Positions 14,871-28,845 are shown, counted from the stretch's first letter. The stretch is DNA of 64,000 bases from Lysobacter daejeonensis GH1-9 (GCF_000768355.1 NZ_AVPU01000002.1:62001-126000), one strand, 5' to 3'. Translations and numbers: made by a program. The notes: generated from the sequence alone by a model not told the origin.

Positions 14871-16207
14871 CGGTTCGCACCGCTCGCGGTGGTGCGTGCG
14901 GGCGGCGGACCGTTGTGAGCGGCTGGTGGCGTGTCCCGCGCGTCCACGTCGTCGTCCTCGAACTGCACTTCAACACCTTCCAGTTGTGCGCCTGCGATGT
15001 CCACGCGTGGCGTGCTCAGCGTGCCGGTAAGCGGCGGAAGCGGGCCGCCGGCTGCGGCAGCCCGCGACCACTCCAGCACCACGGGAACCCGCAGGCGCCC
15101 GTTGAACCGGGTGGCGTCGCGGCGCAGTGCGAGGGCCGTGGTGTCCGAGAGATCGACGGCCCCGTCGTAGGCCAGCCCGAACGGCAGTGGCGAAGTTGAT
15201 TGGCCAATCGGAGGCGGTAGCGCGGGCCATCCGGCCGGCCACTGCGCGATCATGCCGCCGAGTTGCAGCGAAAGCCCCTTGCCGATGGCCAGTCGGCCGT
15301 GTGCATGCATATCGGGGACGATCGATGGCATCGGCTTCGAGCTCGGTGGGCCTGTCCGCTCGCGCAGTACCGCGCTTGCCGGTGCCAGCGTCCATGTGGC
15401 TTCATCGAAGAGCAGCGGGCCGTGCAATCCCAGCACGAACGGGATGCGGTGCTCGCCGCTCACGTACTGCGTCGCGATGCCAATGCGGGCCGGCGTCAGG
15501 CGTATCGCATCGCGGCCGAGGTCGAGCGGGCCCGAGACGGTGATGGACGACGGCATCGACCAGTCACCGTGGTCCAGGGTGAGGTCGCCACGCGCGCGCA
15601 GGTCGGCTTGGCGCGCGGGTCGCGACAGGGCCACGTCCAGGTCGAAGGGAATGGTGAGGGGCGCATCGACGTAGCGGCCGCGTAGGCGCGCCTGCGTCGG
15701 GCGCCCGGGGTGCACCGAGGGCAGGCTGGCGTCGATGCCGTCAATGAACCAGCCGATGTTGGTGATGGTGCCGTTGTTGACCTGCAGTCCGTCGGTGAGG
15801 GTGGGGATGCGCTCTTCGCTCGGCGGGCGCGTGGCCAGCCAGTGCTGCAGCGCGGGCACGTCAAGGCGCGGGTTGTCCAACTCGATGCGACGGATGGCCA
15901 GCGTCTGCCCGCGGCTGCGGACGGTCGACCACGGCACGGATACGTGGATGCGGTCGGCGCGCAGCAGCGGCGTAGCCGCGCCGGGCTCGCGCACCACCAC
16001 GTCGCGTACCACCAGCAGTGGTGTGTCGCGCAGGCGGTATTCGCTGGCACCGCCAATGGTGATCTCCAGGCCCAGCGAGCGCCCAAGGGTGCCGGTGACG
16101 AGCGAGGCGAACTGGGGCGGTCGACTGGTCCAGTACAGCAGCGCCGCGAAGCCCGCCATGACCAGGGCCAGCCCCGCCAGCAGGATCAGCCTGCGCCTGG
16201 TCATCAT
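14867..16207 (-). CDS. AsmA-family envelope protein
   Basis: 446 aa. One N-terminal membrane anchor (RLILLAGLALVMAGFAALLYW) followed by a periplasmic beta-rich body with the AsmA opening: GRSLGLEITI, LVVRDVVVREPG, LLRADRIHVSVPW, IRRIELDNPRL. AsmA-like proteins are thought to move phospholipid or influence outer-membrane composition as beta-groove bridges; this one is short for the family. The C-terminus (~40 residues) is low-complexity and proline-rich. It lies just upstream of mutY and downstream of ftsY on the same strand. Confidence 0.75.
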   Translation of the reverse strand: MMTRRRLILLAGLALVMAGFAALLYWTSRPPQFASLVTGTLGRSLGLEITIGGASEYRLRDTPLLVVRDVVVREPGAATPLLRADRIHVSVPWSTVRSRGQTLAIRRIELDNPRLDVPALQHWLATRPPSEERIPTLTDGLQVNNGTITNIGWFIDGIDASLPSVHPGRPTQARLRGRYVDAPLTIPFDLDVALSRPARQADLRARGDLTLDHGDWSMPSSITVSGPLDLGRDAIRLTPARIGIATQYVSGEHRIPFVLGLHGPLLFDEATWTLAPASAVLRERTGPPSSKPMPSIVPDMHAHGRLAIGKGLSLQLGGMIAQWPAGWPALPPPIGQSTSPLPFGLAYDGAVDLSDTTALALRRDATRFNGRLRVPVVLEWSRAAAAGGPLPPLTGTLSTPRVDIAGAQLEGVEVQFEDDDVDARDTPPAAHNGPPPARTTASGANR

Positions 16208-16249
16208 CCGGTCGTGGCCTCGTCGGGGGAGGTCATGCGGCCATCGCCC

Positions 16250-17470
<1,221 letters not shown>

Positions 17471-17537
17471 CGCGTGGGGACATTCCGTGAATGCGCGAGA
17501 ATGTGCACATGCTAGCACCGGCCCCCGCGAGCCCCCG

Positions 17538-18164
17538 ATGAAAACGCCTCGATTCCCCCGGCCTTCCGCTCCCCGTCCGCCTGCCGCTGGCACGCCCGGG
17601 CGGGTGCGGCTGATCGGCGGCAAGTGGCGCGGCACGCGGCTGGACGTGCCGGACGCCCCCGGCCTGCGACCCACCTCCGACCGGGTGCGCGAGACGCTGT
17701 TCAACTGGCTGATGCCGGTGTTGCCGGGCGCGCGGGTATTGGACCTGTTCGCCGGCAGTGGCGCGTTGGGGCTGGAGGCGCTGTCGCGTGGGGCCGCCTC
17801 CGCTGTGTTGGTGGAGCGCGACCGAGGCTTGGCCACGGCGCTGACGCGGACCCTGTCCCGCCTGGAAGGGGGCGAGGCCGCCGAGGTGGTCAATGCCGAC
17901 GCACTGGCCTGGCTGGCCACCGGTGGCGGGGAGCACTTCGACCTGGCTTTCCTGGACCCGCCCTTTGCGGCCGGATTGTGGGAGTTGGTTGTTCCCCGGC
18001 TGGTCAATCGGCTCTCGCCGAGCGCCTGGTTGTACGTGGAATCCCCGGCCGACCAGGCTCCGCCGCTGCCCGCGGACTGGCACTTGCACCGGGAGGGCGG
18101 CACCCGCGAGGTCCGCTACGCCCTGTACCGGCGGCACCCGGCGGCCACTGATACACTGGCGTGA
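17538..18164 (+). CDS. rsmD: 16S rRNA G966 N2-methyltransferase RsmD
   Basis: 208 aa from ATG 17538, divergent from ftsY (67 bp apart), the same pairing as in E. coli. It has the family entry RLIGGKWRGTRL, RPTSDRVRETLFNWL, the SAM-binding DLFAGSGALGLEALSRGA, and the catalytic DPPF motif (FLDPPFAAGLW). A proline-rich ~20-residue N-terminal extension precedes the domain. Followed after 57 bp by coaD, a common arrangement. Confidence 0.95.
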   Translation: MKTPRFPRPSAPRPPAAGTPGRVRLIGGKWRGTRLDVPDAPGLRPTSDRVRETLFNWLMPVLPGARVLDLFAGSGALGLEALSRGAASAVLVERDRGLATALTRTLSRLEGGEAAEVVNADALAWLATGGGEHFDLAFLDPPFAAGLWELVVPRLVNRLSPSAWLYVESPADQAPPLPADWHLHREGGTREVRYALYRRHPAATDTLA

Positions 18165-18728
<564 letters not shown>

Positions 18729-18824
18729 CCGCAGGGATGCTCCGGGGCGACTGGTCACATGCCCTGTACGATTGACTCCATCAACGCTTCCAACCGTAAC
18801 ACCCACAACAACAGGGGCTCCCCG

Positions 18825-19322
18825 ATGAAGACCACCACCCGTCTGATGCTCACCGCCTGCCTCGCGCTGCCGCTGCTGGCCGCGTGCAAGAAGGAAGAGG
18901 CCGCCAAGCCGGAAGCCGTCGTCCAGGCGCCGCTGGTCGCGCCGACCACCAATGATGAAAACGCCTGGGGCAGCTACCTGCAGGAAGTCGTCAAGCGCAA
19001 CCTCGATGGTGTGACCGGCCAGCCGTACCTGTACTTCCTGCCGGCCGAGGAAACCCCGGATTTCCAGGGCTACTACGACCGCCTGCTGGAGCAGTCCTCC
19101 ACCGACATGCAGCGCGGCATCGTCGAAGGCAACCTCGTGGCATACGGCTCGCCCTCGTCGGCCCGCATGGCGGACCTGATGATCGCCTCGTTCGAAAAGG
19201 TACAGGCCGGCTCCATGAAGGGGGTGAAGGTGCTGTTCCTGGGCAAGCCCGCCGACGGCGAGCGCGTCAAGGCGGCCATCGCGCCGACCGGCGTCGACTA
19301 CAAGTTCATCGAGACCAAGTAA
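18825..19322 (+). CDS. Hypothetical lipoprotein
   Basis: 165 aa from ATG 18825. Signal peptide TRLMLTACLALPLLAAC with lipobox LAAC, then a Lys/Glu/Ala/Pro linker. The mature domain (DENAWGSYLQEVVKRNLDGV, then PYLYFLPAEETPDFQGYYDR) is well formed. Close relatives seem restricted to Xanthomonadaceae; no function is known. A strong hairpin follows (19333-19363). Confidence 0.7.
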   Translation: MKTTTRLMLTACLALPLLAACKKEEAAKPEAVVQAPLVAPTTNDENAWGSYLQEVVKRNLDGVTGQPYLYFLPAEETPDFQGYYDRLLEQSSTDMQRGIVEGNLVAYGSPSSARMADLMIASFEKVQAGSMKGVKVLFLGKPADGERVKAAIAPTGVDYKFIETK

Positions 19323-19332
19323 CCGGCCTCGT

Positions 19333-19363
19333 GCCTGCCGCGCCCGCAACGGGCGCGGCAGGC
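19333..19363 (+). terminator. Strong hairpin after lipoprotein gene
   Basis: A 14-bp perfect stem (GCCTGCCGCGCCCG and its complement) with a CAA loop, 11 bp behind the lipoprotein stop and 30 bp before the ferredoxin start. The T-run is weak (CTTGCC), so it may act as a partial terminator or mRNA stabiliser. Confidence 0.55.
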
Positions 19364-19392
19364 CTTGCCGGCGTACAGGCGCCCCCACCGCC

Positions 19393-19641
19393 ATGTCGCT
19401 GAAGATCAACGAGCTCTGCGTCAACTGCGACGTCTGCGAACCCGCCTGTCCCAACCAGGCCATTTCGCAGGGCGAGACCATCTACGTGATCGACCCGGCA
19501 CGCTGCACCGAATGCGTCGGTCACTTCGACGAGCCACAGTGCGTGGTCGTCTGTCCTGTCGAGTGCATCGACCCCGATCCCTCCTTCCCCGAGACCCACG
19601 AACAGCTGCTCGCCAAGCTGGCGAGGCTGCAACAGGAGTGA
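19393..19641 (+). CDS. YfhL-type 2[4Fe-4S] ferredoxin
   Basis: 82 aa. Cysteine clusters NELCVNCDVCEPACPNQAIS and CTECVGHFDEPQC...CPVECI bind two [4Fe-4S] clusters; the long insert in the second motif (CVGHFDEPQC) is typical of the YfhL/Alvin ferredoxins, which have unusually low potentials. Electron carrier in the cytosol. Only 6 bp separate it from ggt. Association next to coaD is common in gammaproteobacteria. Confidence 0.9.
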   Translation: MSLKINELCVNCDVCEPACPNQAISQGETIYVIDPARCTECVGHFDEPQCVVVCPVECIDPDPSFPETHEQLLAKLARLQQE

Positions 19642-19647
19642 CTTCGC

Positions 19648-21405
19648 ATGCCTTTTGATCTGCGCGCACGGACCGCGATGATGTTGTTGGCGGTGGGTCT
19701 GTCGTTCGCGCCGGTCATGGCCGCGCCTGCGACATCGTCCACGCTGGAGCCGCCCGTGCCGGCGCCTAGCGGCTCGTCCCGGGCCACGCCGCCGGGTGCG
19801 GTGATTGCCAGCGCCCATGCGCTGTCCACCGATGCAGGCATGGAGATCATCCGCGCCGGTGGCAATGCGTTCGACGCCGCCATTGCGGTGTCGGCCACGT
19901 TGTCGGTGGTCGAGCCGATCAGTTCCGGCATCGGTGGCGGCGGTTTCTTCCTGCTGCACGATGCGCGCACGGGCCGCGATGTGTTCGTGGACGCGCGCGA
20001 GACCGCGCCGGAATCCGCGACCCCCGCGGCTTTCCTTGACGGCAAGGGCGAGCTCAACCGCGACCGTTCGGTCAACGGCCCGTGGTCGGCGGGCATTCCC
20101 GGGCTTCCCGCGGCGCTGGTGCATCTGGCGGAGCGTTACGGCCGTTTGCCGCTGAAGACCTCGCTGGCGCCGGCGATCCGCATCGCACGCGAAGGTTTTC
20201 CGATCTATGCACGGCTGGAGAGGGGTTACGGCTCGCGCCGCGAGGTGATGGAGCGTTACCGCGGCACCCGTGCAGTGTTCCTCGCCGATGGCACGCCGCC
20301 GCAGGTGGGCGAGACCCTCAGGCAGCCCGACCTTGCCCGCACGCTGGAACTGCTGGGCGAGAAGGGTTTCGATGGTTTCTACCGCGGCGATGTCGCGAAG
20401 AAGCTGCTCGCCTCGGTCAAGGAGGAAGGCGGCAAGTGGCGCGCCGACGAGCTCGCCGGTTATCGGGTGAAGGAGCGCGAGCCGTTGTGCTTCAAATACC
20501 GCGGCTGGGACGTCACCACCGCACCGCCGCCGTCGTCGGGCGGCGTGGCGATGGCGCAGATCCTGCAGATCCTGGAAGGCTGGGACCTGTCCAAGCTGGA
20601 TCCCGCGCAGCGCACCCACCTGGTGGTGGAGGCCATGCGTCGCGCGTACCGTGACCGCACCATCTACCTGGGCGATCCGGACTTCGTGCAGGTGCCGGTG
20701 GCGCGCCTGACCAGCCGCGAGTACGCGGCCGGCCTGCGTGCCTCCATCCACCCGGACAAGGCGCTGCCCAGTGCGTTGCTGTCTGGCAAGCCAGCGCCGC
20801 TGGAGGACGACGAGACAACCCATTTCTCCATCATCGACGCCGACGGCAACCGCGTGTCGGCCACGCAGACGGTGAACCTGTTGTACGGCTCCGGCCTGGT
20901 CGCACCGGGCACGGGCGTGCTGCTCAACAACGAGATGGACGATTTCGCGCTGCGTCCGGGCACCCCCAACGCGTTTGGCGTGATGGGCTTCGAGGCGAAT
21001 GCACCCAAGGCCGGCAAGCGCATGCTCAGCTCGATGACGCCCAGCTTCATCGAATCCAAGGACAAGGTCGCCGCCATCGGCGCGCCAGGTGGCAGCCGGA
21101 TCATCACCGAAGTGTTGCTGGGCATCCTGGCGTATGACGATGGCCTGGCGCCGCAGCAGGTGGCGGCCCTGCCACGCATCCATCACCAGTGGATGCCTGA
21201 TGTCATTTCCGCCGAGGCCGGCGCGCTCGCCCCGGAGACGGTGAAGGCGCTGGAGGCGATGGGGCACAAGGTCAATGCCGCCGAGCAGCCGTGGGGCAAC
21301 CTGCAGACCGTGGCTTGGGACAAGGCAGGCAACACGCTGGAAGGCGGCACCGATCCCCGCAACCCCGTGGGCAAGGCGGACGTGATGCCGGCGCCGTCGA
21401 AATAA
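19648..21405 (+). CDS. ggt: Gamma-glutamyltranspeptidase
   Basis: 585 aa. Periplasmic enzyme that cleaves glutathione and other gamma-glutamyl compounds; it self-cleaves into two subunits. Signal peptide MMLLAVGLSFAPVMA. The large subunit carries GGNAFDAAIAVSATLSVVEP and SGIGGGGFFLL. The nucleophile Thr390 begins the small subunit in DDETTHFSIIDADGN. Substrate-loop GSGLVAPGTGVLLNNEMDDF and SSMTP follow, then GAPGGSRIITEVLLG. All expected motifs present; a hairpin (21460-21490) follows the gene. Confidence 0.95.
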   Translation: MPFDLRARTAMMLLAVGLSFAPVMAAPATSSTLEPPVPAPSGSSRATPPGAVIASAHALSTDAGMEIIRAGGNAFDAAIAVSATLSVVEPISSGIGGGGFFLLHDARTGRDVFVDARETAPESATPAAFLDGKGELNRDRSVNGPWSAGIPGLPAALVHLAERYGRLPLKTSLAPAIRIAREGFPIYARLERGYGSRREVMERYRGTRAVFLADGTPPQVGETLRQPDLARTLELLGEKGFDGFYRGDVAKKLLASVKEEGGKWRADELAGYRVKEREPLCFKYRGWDVTTAPPPSSGGVAMAQILQILEGWDLSKLDPAQRTHLVVEAMRRAYRDRTIYLGDPDFVQVPVARLTSREYAAGLRASIHPDKALPSALLSGKPAPLEDDETTHFSIIDADGNRVSATQTVNLLYGSGLVAPGTGVLLNNEMDDFALRPGTPNAFGVMGFEANAPKAGKRMLSSMTPSFIESKDKVAAIGAPGGSRIITEVLLGILAYDDGLAPQQVAALPRIHHQWMPDVISAEAGALAPETVKALEAMGHKVNAAEQPWGNLQTVAWDKAGNTLEGGTDPRNPVGKADVMPAPSK

Positions 21406-21459
21406 CGACGCCAACCCTTCCGGCGAGCGCCGCCTCGCATGTGGGCAGTGCTCGCCTGC

Positions 21460-21490
21460 GGGCTGCATCGTTGCGCGCGATGCAGCCCTT
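21460..21490 (+). terminator. Terminator-like hairpin after ggt
   Basis: Stem GGGCTGCATCG (21460-21470) with CGATGCAGCCC (21478-21488) around a seven-base loop, followed by TT only. Probably ends ggt transcription. Confidence 0.55.
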
Positions 21491-21549
21491 GTGCAGCTGG
21501 CGGCGGTATCATTGATGCGTCGTCAGGATGTGCGCGCGAGGTGGTTGGC

Positions 21550-22440
21550 ATGAAACTCTGGTCGCTGCTGGGCAACAGCCAGAAACTCGATGGCGGTGCC
21601 ATGTTCGGCAACGCGCCGCGCGCCATGTGGGCCAAATGGGCGCAACCCGACGCGCAGAACCGCATCGACCTCGCGTGCCGCGCGCTGCTGGCCAGCCCGC
21701 TCAACGGCAAGACCGTGCTGTTCGAAGCCGGCATTGGCGCGTTCTTCGAGCCCAAGCTGCGCGAACGCTATGGCGTGGTCGAAGATCGTCACGTGCTGTT
21801 GGACTCCCTTGCAGCCGCGGGCTTCAAGCCCGAGGACATCGACGTGGTGGTGCTCTCGCACCTGCATTTCGACCACGCTGGCGGCCTGCTGGCGCAGTGG
21901 GAGGACGGGCAGCCGCCGCGGCTGGTTTTCCCGAACGCCACCTACGTGGTGGGACGCGAGCACTGGGAGCGCGCGCTGCAGCCGCACCCGCGCGACCGCG
22001 CCAGTTTCATCCCGGAACTGCCTGCGCTGATCGAAGCCACCGGCCGGCTGGAACTGGTGGAGGGCGCGTATAGCCGGACGCTGGGCGACAGTGTCCGCTT
22101 CCACTTCAGTAGTGGCCACACCCCCGGCCTGATGCTGGCGGAAATCGTGGGGCCCGAGACCGTGGACGGACAGCCGCATGGCGGCGTGGTGTTCTGCGCC
22201 GACCTGATCCCCGGCCGGCCGTGGGTGCACGTGCCCATCACCATGGGCTACGACCGCAACGCCGAGTTGCTGATCGACGAGAAGAAAGACTTCCTTGCCG
22301 ACAAGCTTGCCCGCAACGTGCACCTGTTCTTCACCCATGACCCGGGCTGTGCCCTGGCACAGGTCACGCGTGACGAGAAGGGCAAGTTCGGCACCACCCA
22401 CGAGGTTGCCGAATTGCACGCAAGGGCGCTCGCGGCATGA
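21550..22440 (+). CDS. Metallo-beta-lactamase-fold hydrolase
   Basis: 296 aa from ATG 21550. The zinc motif HLHFDHAGG is near residue 104, with later ligands in SSGHTPG and FCADLIP, and a histidine near the end (FFTHDPG). It belongs to the broad glyoxalase-II/lactonase-like group; substrate cannot be told from sequence. It overlaps the next gene by four bases (ATGA), so the pair is likely co-translated. Confidence 0.85.
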   Translation: MKLWSLLGNSQKLDGGAMFGNAPRAMWAKWAQPDAQNRIDLACRALLASPLNGKTVLFEAGIGAFFEPKLRERYGVVEDRHVLLDSLAAAGFKPEDIDVVVLSHLHFDHAGGLLAQWEDGQPPRLVFPNATYVVGREHWERALQPHPRDRASFIPELPALIEATGRLELVEGAYSRTLGDSVRFHFSSGHTPGLMLAEIVGPETVDGQPHGGVVFCADLIPGRPWVHVPITMGYDRNAELLIDEKKDFLADKLARNVHLFFTHDPGCALAQVTRDEKGKFGTTHEVAELHARALAA

Positions 22441-23168
22441 GGTCGGCGCTGGCCATGCTGGCGCTGCTGCTGGCGGGCCAAATGGCGCAGGCGCAGGAGA
22501 TCCCGGAGCTGGTGCCGCGTGCCGGCGACGCCATCCGCGACCCCGATTTCCGTGTCGAAACGCGTCAATTCGGCCTTGATCGTCGGGTTGAGATGCTGCA
22601 GTGGCGACGCGAAGGCGCCGGGTATGCCCCCGTGTGGAACGCGGCGGTCATCGACTCGAACGGCTTCGATGAGGCGCACCGCAATCCCGGCGAATTGCCC
22701 ATTGGTGGCGAACGCTGGTGGGGCACCGATGCCACGCTCAGCGGTCAACCATTGGCGCCGGAGGTGCTGCGTACATTGGGCGAGTGGCACGAGTTCCGGC
22801 CCAGTTACCGGAGCTTGCCCGCCAACCTGTCGGCCACGTTCCAGCCCGATGGCGATGGACTCAGCAGCAGCGAGAATCCGCTGGATCCGCAGATCGGCGA
22901 CCTGCGTGTCACATGGCGCGAGCTGACCCTGCCGCCGCTGCAGGGCAAGGTCGAGTTGCGTGATGGCATTTGGTACCCGCTGCCGGCCGCGGCATTGCCT
23001 CCGGCGTCCGTGGCGGTTGTAGAGGACCCGTTGGAGCCGGCGGGTACTGATGACCGCGTGACGCTGCACTGGTGGCTGTGGGGTGTGGGCGGCCTGGTGG
23101 GCGTGGCGCTGGTCACCTTGGTGACGCTGCGCCGACGTCGCGGCACCTCTGCGGGCGCGAGACGCTAG
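22437..23168 (+). CDS. TMEM43-family membrane protein
   Basis: 243 aa. Signal peptide [20 protein letters not shown], a soluble periplasmic domain and one C-terminal TM segment ([20 protein letters not shown]) with an Arg-rich cytosolic end. Segments [49 protein letters not shown] and [12 protein letters not shown] match the TMEM43 pattern (repeated 'NP--P' and 'GD-R--W'). Role unknown; family members are membrane organisers. Overlaps the end of upp, tail to tail, by 4 bp. Confidence 0.6.
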   Translation: MRSALAMLALLLAGQMAQAQEIPELVPRAGDAIRDPDFRVETRQFGLDRRVEMLQWRREGAGYAPVWNAAVIDSNGFDEAHRNPGELPIGGERWWGTDATLSGQPLAPEVLRTLGEWHEFRPSYRSLPANLSATFQPDGDGLSSSENPLDPQIGDLRVTWRELTLPPLQGKVELRDGIWYPLPAAALPPASVAVVEDPLEPAGTDDRVTLHWWLWGVGGLVGVALVTLVTLRRRRGTSAGARR

Positions 23169-23794
23169 ATCAGATCGGTGCCGAACAGTTTGTCGCCGGC
23201 GTCACCCAGTCCGGGCAGGATGTAACCCATTTCATTGAGCCTATCGTCGATGGCGGCGGTGTAGACCTCGAAGTCGGGATGCGCAGCTTCCACCGCACGC
23301 AGGCCTTCCGGTGCGGACACCAGGAACACACCCTTGATCCGCGTGCAGCCCTGCGCCTTGAGCTGGTCGATGGCGGCGATGGTGCTGCCTCCGGTGGCCA
23401 GCATCGGGTCGACGATGATCGCCACGCGCTCGGCCATGCGTGCGGGCAGGTTGAGGTAGTAACGGTCCGGTCTAAGCGTCGATTCGTTCCGCTTCAGCCC
23501 GACCACGCCGATGCGGGCGGTGGGCAGTGCCGCGAGTACGCCCTGCAGCATGCCCAGCCCAGCGCGCAGGATCGGCACGAGCGTGACCTTGCCGGCCAGT
23601 CGCCGCACATGGGTGGGGCCGGCCCAGCCCTCGATCACCGCGTCCTCGGTTTCCAGGTCGCGGGTGGCTTCGAATGCCACCAGCGTGCCCACTTCAGCCA
23701 CCAGCTCGCGGAACTCCTTGTTGCTGATGTCCTTGCGGCGCATCAGGCCCATCTTGTGCTGCACGAGTGGGTGCTGGACTTCGATGATCTTCAT
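23165..23794 (-). CDS. upp: Uracil phosphoribosyltransferase
   Basis: 209 aa from ATG 23794 (minus; [19 protein letters not shown]). Salvages uracil to UMP with PRPP. The PRPP loop [16 protein letters not shown] and the uracil-binding tail [17 protein letters not shown] are complete. The frame extends 20 codons further upstream, but MKIIEVQHP is the usual family start. Confidence 0.97.
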   Translation of the reverse strand: MKIIEVQHPLVQHKMGLMRRKDISNKEFRELVAEVGTLVAFEATRDLETEDAVIEGWAGPTHVRRLAGKVTLVPILRAGLGMLQGVLAALPTARIGVVGLKRNESTLRPDRYYLNLPARMAERVAIIVDPMLATGGSTIAAIDQLKAQGCTRIKGVFLVSAPEGLRAVEAAHPDFEVYTAAIDDRLNEMGYILPGLGDAGDKLFGTDLI

Positions 23795-23845
23795 GCACGT
23801 GGCCGGGAACGGGTACGCCGTCAGCCTAGCGGACGATGGCGTGCC

Positions 23846-23880
23846 AGAAAACAACGAAGCCGGGCATGCCCGGCTTCGTT
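23846..23880 (-). terminator. Terminator of the aminotransferase gene
   Basis: A 12-bp perfect stem (AACGAAGCCGGG/CCCGGCTTCGTT) with a CATG loop; on the minus strand it is followed by GTTTTC. It lies 27 bp behind the aminotransferase stop and 52 bp before the upp start. Confidence 0.8.
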
Positions 23881-23906
23881 GCTGTGGTCCGCATGTCTGG
23901 ATTTGA

Positions 23907-25403
23907 TCAGGCGGCCACGGCCTGCGTGGCGCGCGGGCCTTCCTTCAATGCGCGACCGACCATCGCCACCAGCAGGTCCAGCTCTGCGCTGGTGATGGTG
24001 AAGGTGGGGGTGAAGCGCAGCGAATTGGCACCGCCGTGGATCACGCCAATGCCATGCTCGCGCAGCCACTCCTCGGTGGAGCCGGTGCCGTAGCACTTGT
24101 ACTCTGGCGAGAGTTCGCACGAGAACAGCAGGCCCGTGCCCTGCACCTTGGTGATCGCGCCGCCCAGCTGCGTTTTCAGCGCCTCCAGCTTCTGCAGCGC
24201 CTCGGCGCCACGCGCGCGGATGTTGTCGCGCACGGCCGGCGTCACCTGCGCCAGCACGGCACAGGCCACGTCCAGGGCACGCGGGTTGGTGGTCATGGTG
24301 TTGCCGTACAGGCCCTTCTTGTAGGTCTCGGCGGCATGCTTGCTGACCGCCAGCACCGACAGCGGATACTGGCCGGCATTCAGCGCCTTGGAGTAGGTCT
24401 CCATGTCTGGCGCATCGACGCCCTCGAAGCCGGGGTAGTCGACGATCGACAGCACGCCCTGCGCGCGCAGGCCGGCCTGGATGGAATCCACCAGCAGCAT
24501 CGCCCCGTGCGCCTTGGTCAACGCGCGGGCGGCGTTGTAGAACTCCACCGGCACGCCGCGACCCGGGTCGCCTTCGCCCATCACCGGCTCCAGGAACATC
24601 GCCTCGATGAACCAGCCGTTGGCGTCGGCATCGGCGAAGACCTTCTTCAGCGCGTCAACGTCGTACGGCTCCACCGCCAGCACGGTGTCCTCGCCGCGGA
24701 AGCTGGCCAGGTGCTGCAGGTAGGTCTTGCGGGTGGAATCGGAGTACAGCGCCGGGCGCTCGGTGCGGCCGTGGAAGCTGCCCTTGACCACCAGGCGCTT
24801 GATGGCGCGACCGGCGTGGCGCGCGCCCGCGTCCGTCATCAGCTTGGCGTTGGCATCGACGATGCGCGAGGCCAGCGACACCGACTCCGAACCGGAGTTC
24901 AGGCACAGGAACTTGTCGTACGGGCAGCCGCCACGCGTGGTGCCGATGGCCGCGCGCAGGGCGCGCTCGAAGCGCAGGTGCGACAGCGAAGGGGTCATGA
25001 TGTTGGCCATCGCCTGCGGCTTGGCCATCGCCTCGATCACCGCCTTGGGCGCATGGCCGAAGCCGAGCATGCCGTAGCCGCCTGAGTCATGCAGCACCGC
25101 GCCCTTGAGGGTGACAACCCAGGGGCCGCGGGCGGTCAGCGCCACGTACGGGTTCACCGCGTCATCGGCGTAGAAGTTGACGTAGCCGGCTTGGAGGGCG
25201 CGGATCTGCGCTTCTTCGTCCAGGTCCAGCAGGTCGGCGACATCGGCCTTGACCCGCGCGTATTCCGCGGCGGCGGCTTCGATGGCCTCGGCCAGCTCCG
25301 GGTGGCTGGCGCCGAAACGCAGGACGGTGGCGTCGTCCAGGCCGGTGGTGCGGCGGGCACCGCCGTGGGCGCGCAGCGGCGCGAGATGGTCGAGGATGGT
25401 CAT
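23907..25403 (-). CDS. Class III PLP-dependent aminotransferase
   Basis: 498 aa from ATG 25403 ([15 protein letters not shown]). Fold-type I enzyme of the ornithine/lysine/diamine transaminase class: [29 protein letters not shown] (phosphate-binding turn), [34 protein letters not shown] (the D-x-x-Q pair), and [11 protein letters not shown], where the lysine binds PLP. The N-terminal ~100 residues are longer than in simple ornithine transaminases. A divergent Lrp/AsnC gene suggests control by an amino acid, with lysine or another diamine as a plausible substrate, but this is inference. Confidence 0.85.
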   Translation of the reverse strand: MTILDHLAPLRAHGGARRTTGLDDATVLRFGASHPELAEAIEAAAAEYARVKADVADLLDLDEEAQIRALQAGYVNFYADDAVNPYVALTARGPWVVTLKGAVLHDSGGYGMLGFGHAPKAVIEAMAKPQAMANIMTPSLSHLRFERALRAAIGTTRGGCPYDKFLCLNSGSESVSLASRIVDANAKLMTDAGARHAGRAIKRLVVKGSFHGRTERPALYSDSTRKTYLQHLASFRGEDTVLAVEPYDVDALKKVFADADANGWFIEAMFLEPVMGEGDPGRGVPVEFYNAARALTKAHGAMLLVDSIQAGLRAQGVLSIVDYPGFEGVDAPDMETYSKALNAGQYPLSVLAVSKHAAETYKKGLYGNTMTTNPRALDVACAVLAQVTPAVRDNIRARGAEALQKLEALKTQLGGAITKVQGTGLLFSCELSPEYKCYGTGSTEEWLREHGIGVIHGGANSLRFTPTFTITSAELDLLVAMVGRALKEGPRATQAVAA

Positions 25404-25528
25404 GGCGCGCTCCCGGCGTGAACTTATTGCGTATCTGTTCATTATCCGGATTGATTCGTCGATAGACAGCGTGAATCCGTGCGGAATAAGATCATGTTTC
25501 GTCGAAATGACGATCACAATTGCGCGAA
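25404..25528. promoter_or_regulatory. Divergent control region (aminotransferase / Lrp)
   Basis: This 125-bp gap is markedly AT-richer than its surroundings (for example TTATTGCGTATCTGTTCATT and GGAATAAGATCATGTTTCG) and contains the small palindrome TTTCGTCGAAA near 25497. AT-rich divergent gaps beside Lrp-family genes usually hold the regulator's binding sites. Exact sites not determined. Confidence 0.5.
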
Positions 25529-25960
25529 ATGAGCATAACGCCGGCCGACCAGCAGCTTCTATCCATCCTGCGCGAGAACGCGCGTGCCTCCACCGCCGAG
25601 ATCGCGCGGCGCCTCAAGCTCTCGCGCACCACGGTGCAGAGCCGCATCGAGCGACTGGAGCGGCAGGGGGTGATCGCAGGCTACACCGTGCGCGTGGACG
25701 ATGAGGCCGAGCGTGGCTGGATCCGGGCGCACATCATGATCACCGTGCTGCCCAAGCAGGCGCCGGCGGTGGTGAAGGCCCTGCACGCCATGCCCGAGGT
25801 GCGCACGCTGCATTCGGTCAGCGGCCCCTTCGACCTGGTGGCGCTGGGCGTGACACCCACGGTGGTGCAGATGGACGAGCTGACCGACCGCATCGGCGCG
25901 ATCGATGGCGTGGAGCGGACTACCTCGTCGATCATCCTGTCGGCCAAGTTCGAGCGCTGA
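25529..25960 (+). CDS. Lrp/AsnC-family regulator
   Basis: 143 aa from ATG 25529; a TTG nine bases earlier is possible but less likely. N-terminal winged HTH: DQQLLSILRENARASTAEIA, RRLKLSRTTVQSRIERLERQGVI is the classic arrangement. The C-terminal RAM domain (residues ~65-140) has IMITVLPKQAPAVVKAL, VRTLHSVSGPFDLVAL and DGVERTTSSIIL. It probably controls the divergent aminotransferase and itself in response to an amino acid. Confidence 0.9.
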   Translation: MSITPADQQLLSILRENARASTAEIARRLKLSRTTVQSRIERLERQGVIAGYTVRVDDEAERGWIRAHIMITVLPKQAPAVVKALHAMPEVRTLHSVSGPFDLVALGVTPTVVQMDELTDRIGAIDGVERTTSSIILSAKFER

Positions 25961-26028
25961 TTGCGCGGGCGCGTCCGTTCGGCGGTACGGCCGCCGGGAT
26001 CGCCTCAACGGCGCCGCGAGCCCGGCCC

Positions 26029-26034
26029 TATACA
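26029..26034 (+). promoter_or_regulatory. Probable -10 box of queA operon
   Basis: TATACA followed by ATG, placed 31 bp before the TTG start of queA. No good -35 element is seen 16-18 bp upstream, in line with the relaxed -35 boxes of Xanthomonadaceae. No preQ1 riboswitch-like structure was noticed in this short leader. Confidence 0.4.
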
Positions 26035-26065
26035 ATGACCGGTTCCCGTCGCCCATCCCGCCCGC

Positions 26066-28257
<2,192 letters not shown>

Positions 28258-28434
28258 CCTGCGGGAACTGTTCGGCCCGGCCTCGGTCAGAACTGCCGGT
28301 CCGAGTGTCCGGCCCTGCCCGGACCTGGCGCCGTGGCTGCTGGCCACGGCGGCTCGGCCCAATGCCTGCTTGAAACCGGGTGTGCCGGGACCCATGGCAT
28401 AATCCCCCGCTTATTTGATTGACGGAAGACCGAC

Positions 28435-28770
28435 ATGAACCTGCTCGACCTCGTGATCGCCCCCGCGTATGCCCAGGCCGCTCCGGCCCCGGGTGGCGGC
28501 ATGGGCACCCTGCTGTTCCCGATCGTCCTGATCGCGATCATGTACTTCCTGATGATCCGCCCGCAGATGAAGCGCGCCAAGGAACACAAGGCGATGCTGG
28601 AAAAGCTCTCCAAGGGCGACGAGGTTCTGACCAATGGCGGCATCGCCGGCCGCGTCACCGACATGGGTGAGAACTTCATCACGGTCGAAGTGGCGGACAA
28701 CGTGCAGATCCGCGTGCAGAAGGGCGCGATTGCCAACGTCCTGCCCAAGGGCACCTTGAAGTCGGCCTGA
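28435..28770 (+). CDS. yajC: Preprotein translocase subunit YajC
   Basis: 111 aa. One TM helix (TLLFPIVLIAIMYFLMIRP) after a Pro/Gly-rich N-terminus, then the cytoplasmic hairpin domain (KMLEKLSKGDEV-like, LTNGGIAGRVTDMGENFITV). Accessory to SecDF-YidC. Followed after 75 bp by secD. The gap before it (28258-28434) shows only a CATAAT box near 28398 that could be an additional promoter. Confidence 0.96.
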   Translation: MNLLDLVIAPAYAQAAPAPGGGMGTLLFPIVLIAIMYFLMIRPQMKRAKEHKAMLEKLSKGDEVLTNGGIAGRVTDMGENFITVEVADNVQIRVQKGAIANVLPKGTLKSA

Positions 28771-28845
28771 GCCGGCTCCAACACCCGCTGACGCCAACCT
28801 TACGCCGATAGACGGCGGCCCAAGCGCCGCCGTGGGGTCCAATCG

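Noticed and set aside
19306..21468. A 720-codon minus-strand frame over ferredoxin and ggt
   Set aside because: Same artefact; the + strand genes are unmistakable.
25961..26065. A preQ1 riboswitch before queA
   Set aside because: The leader between the TATACA box and the start is only about 30 bp, too short, and the preQ1 hairpin/A-rich tail pattern is absent.
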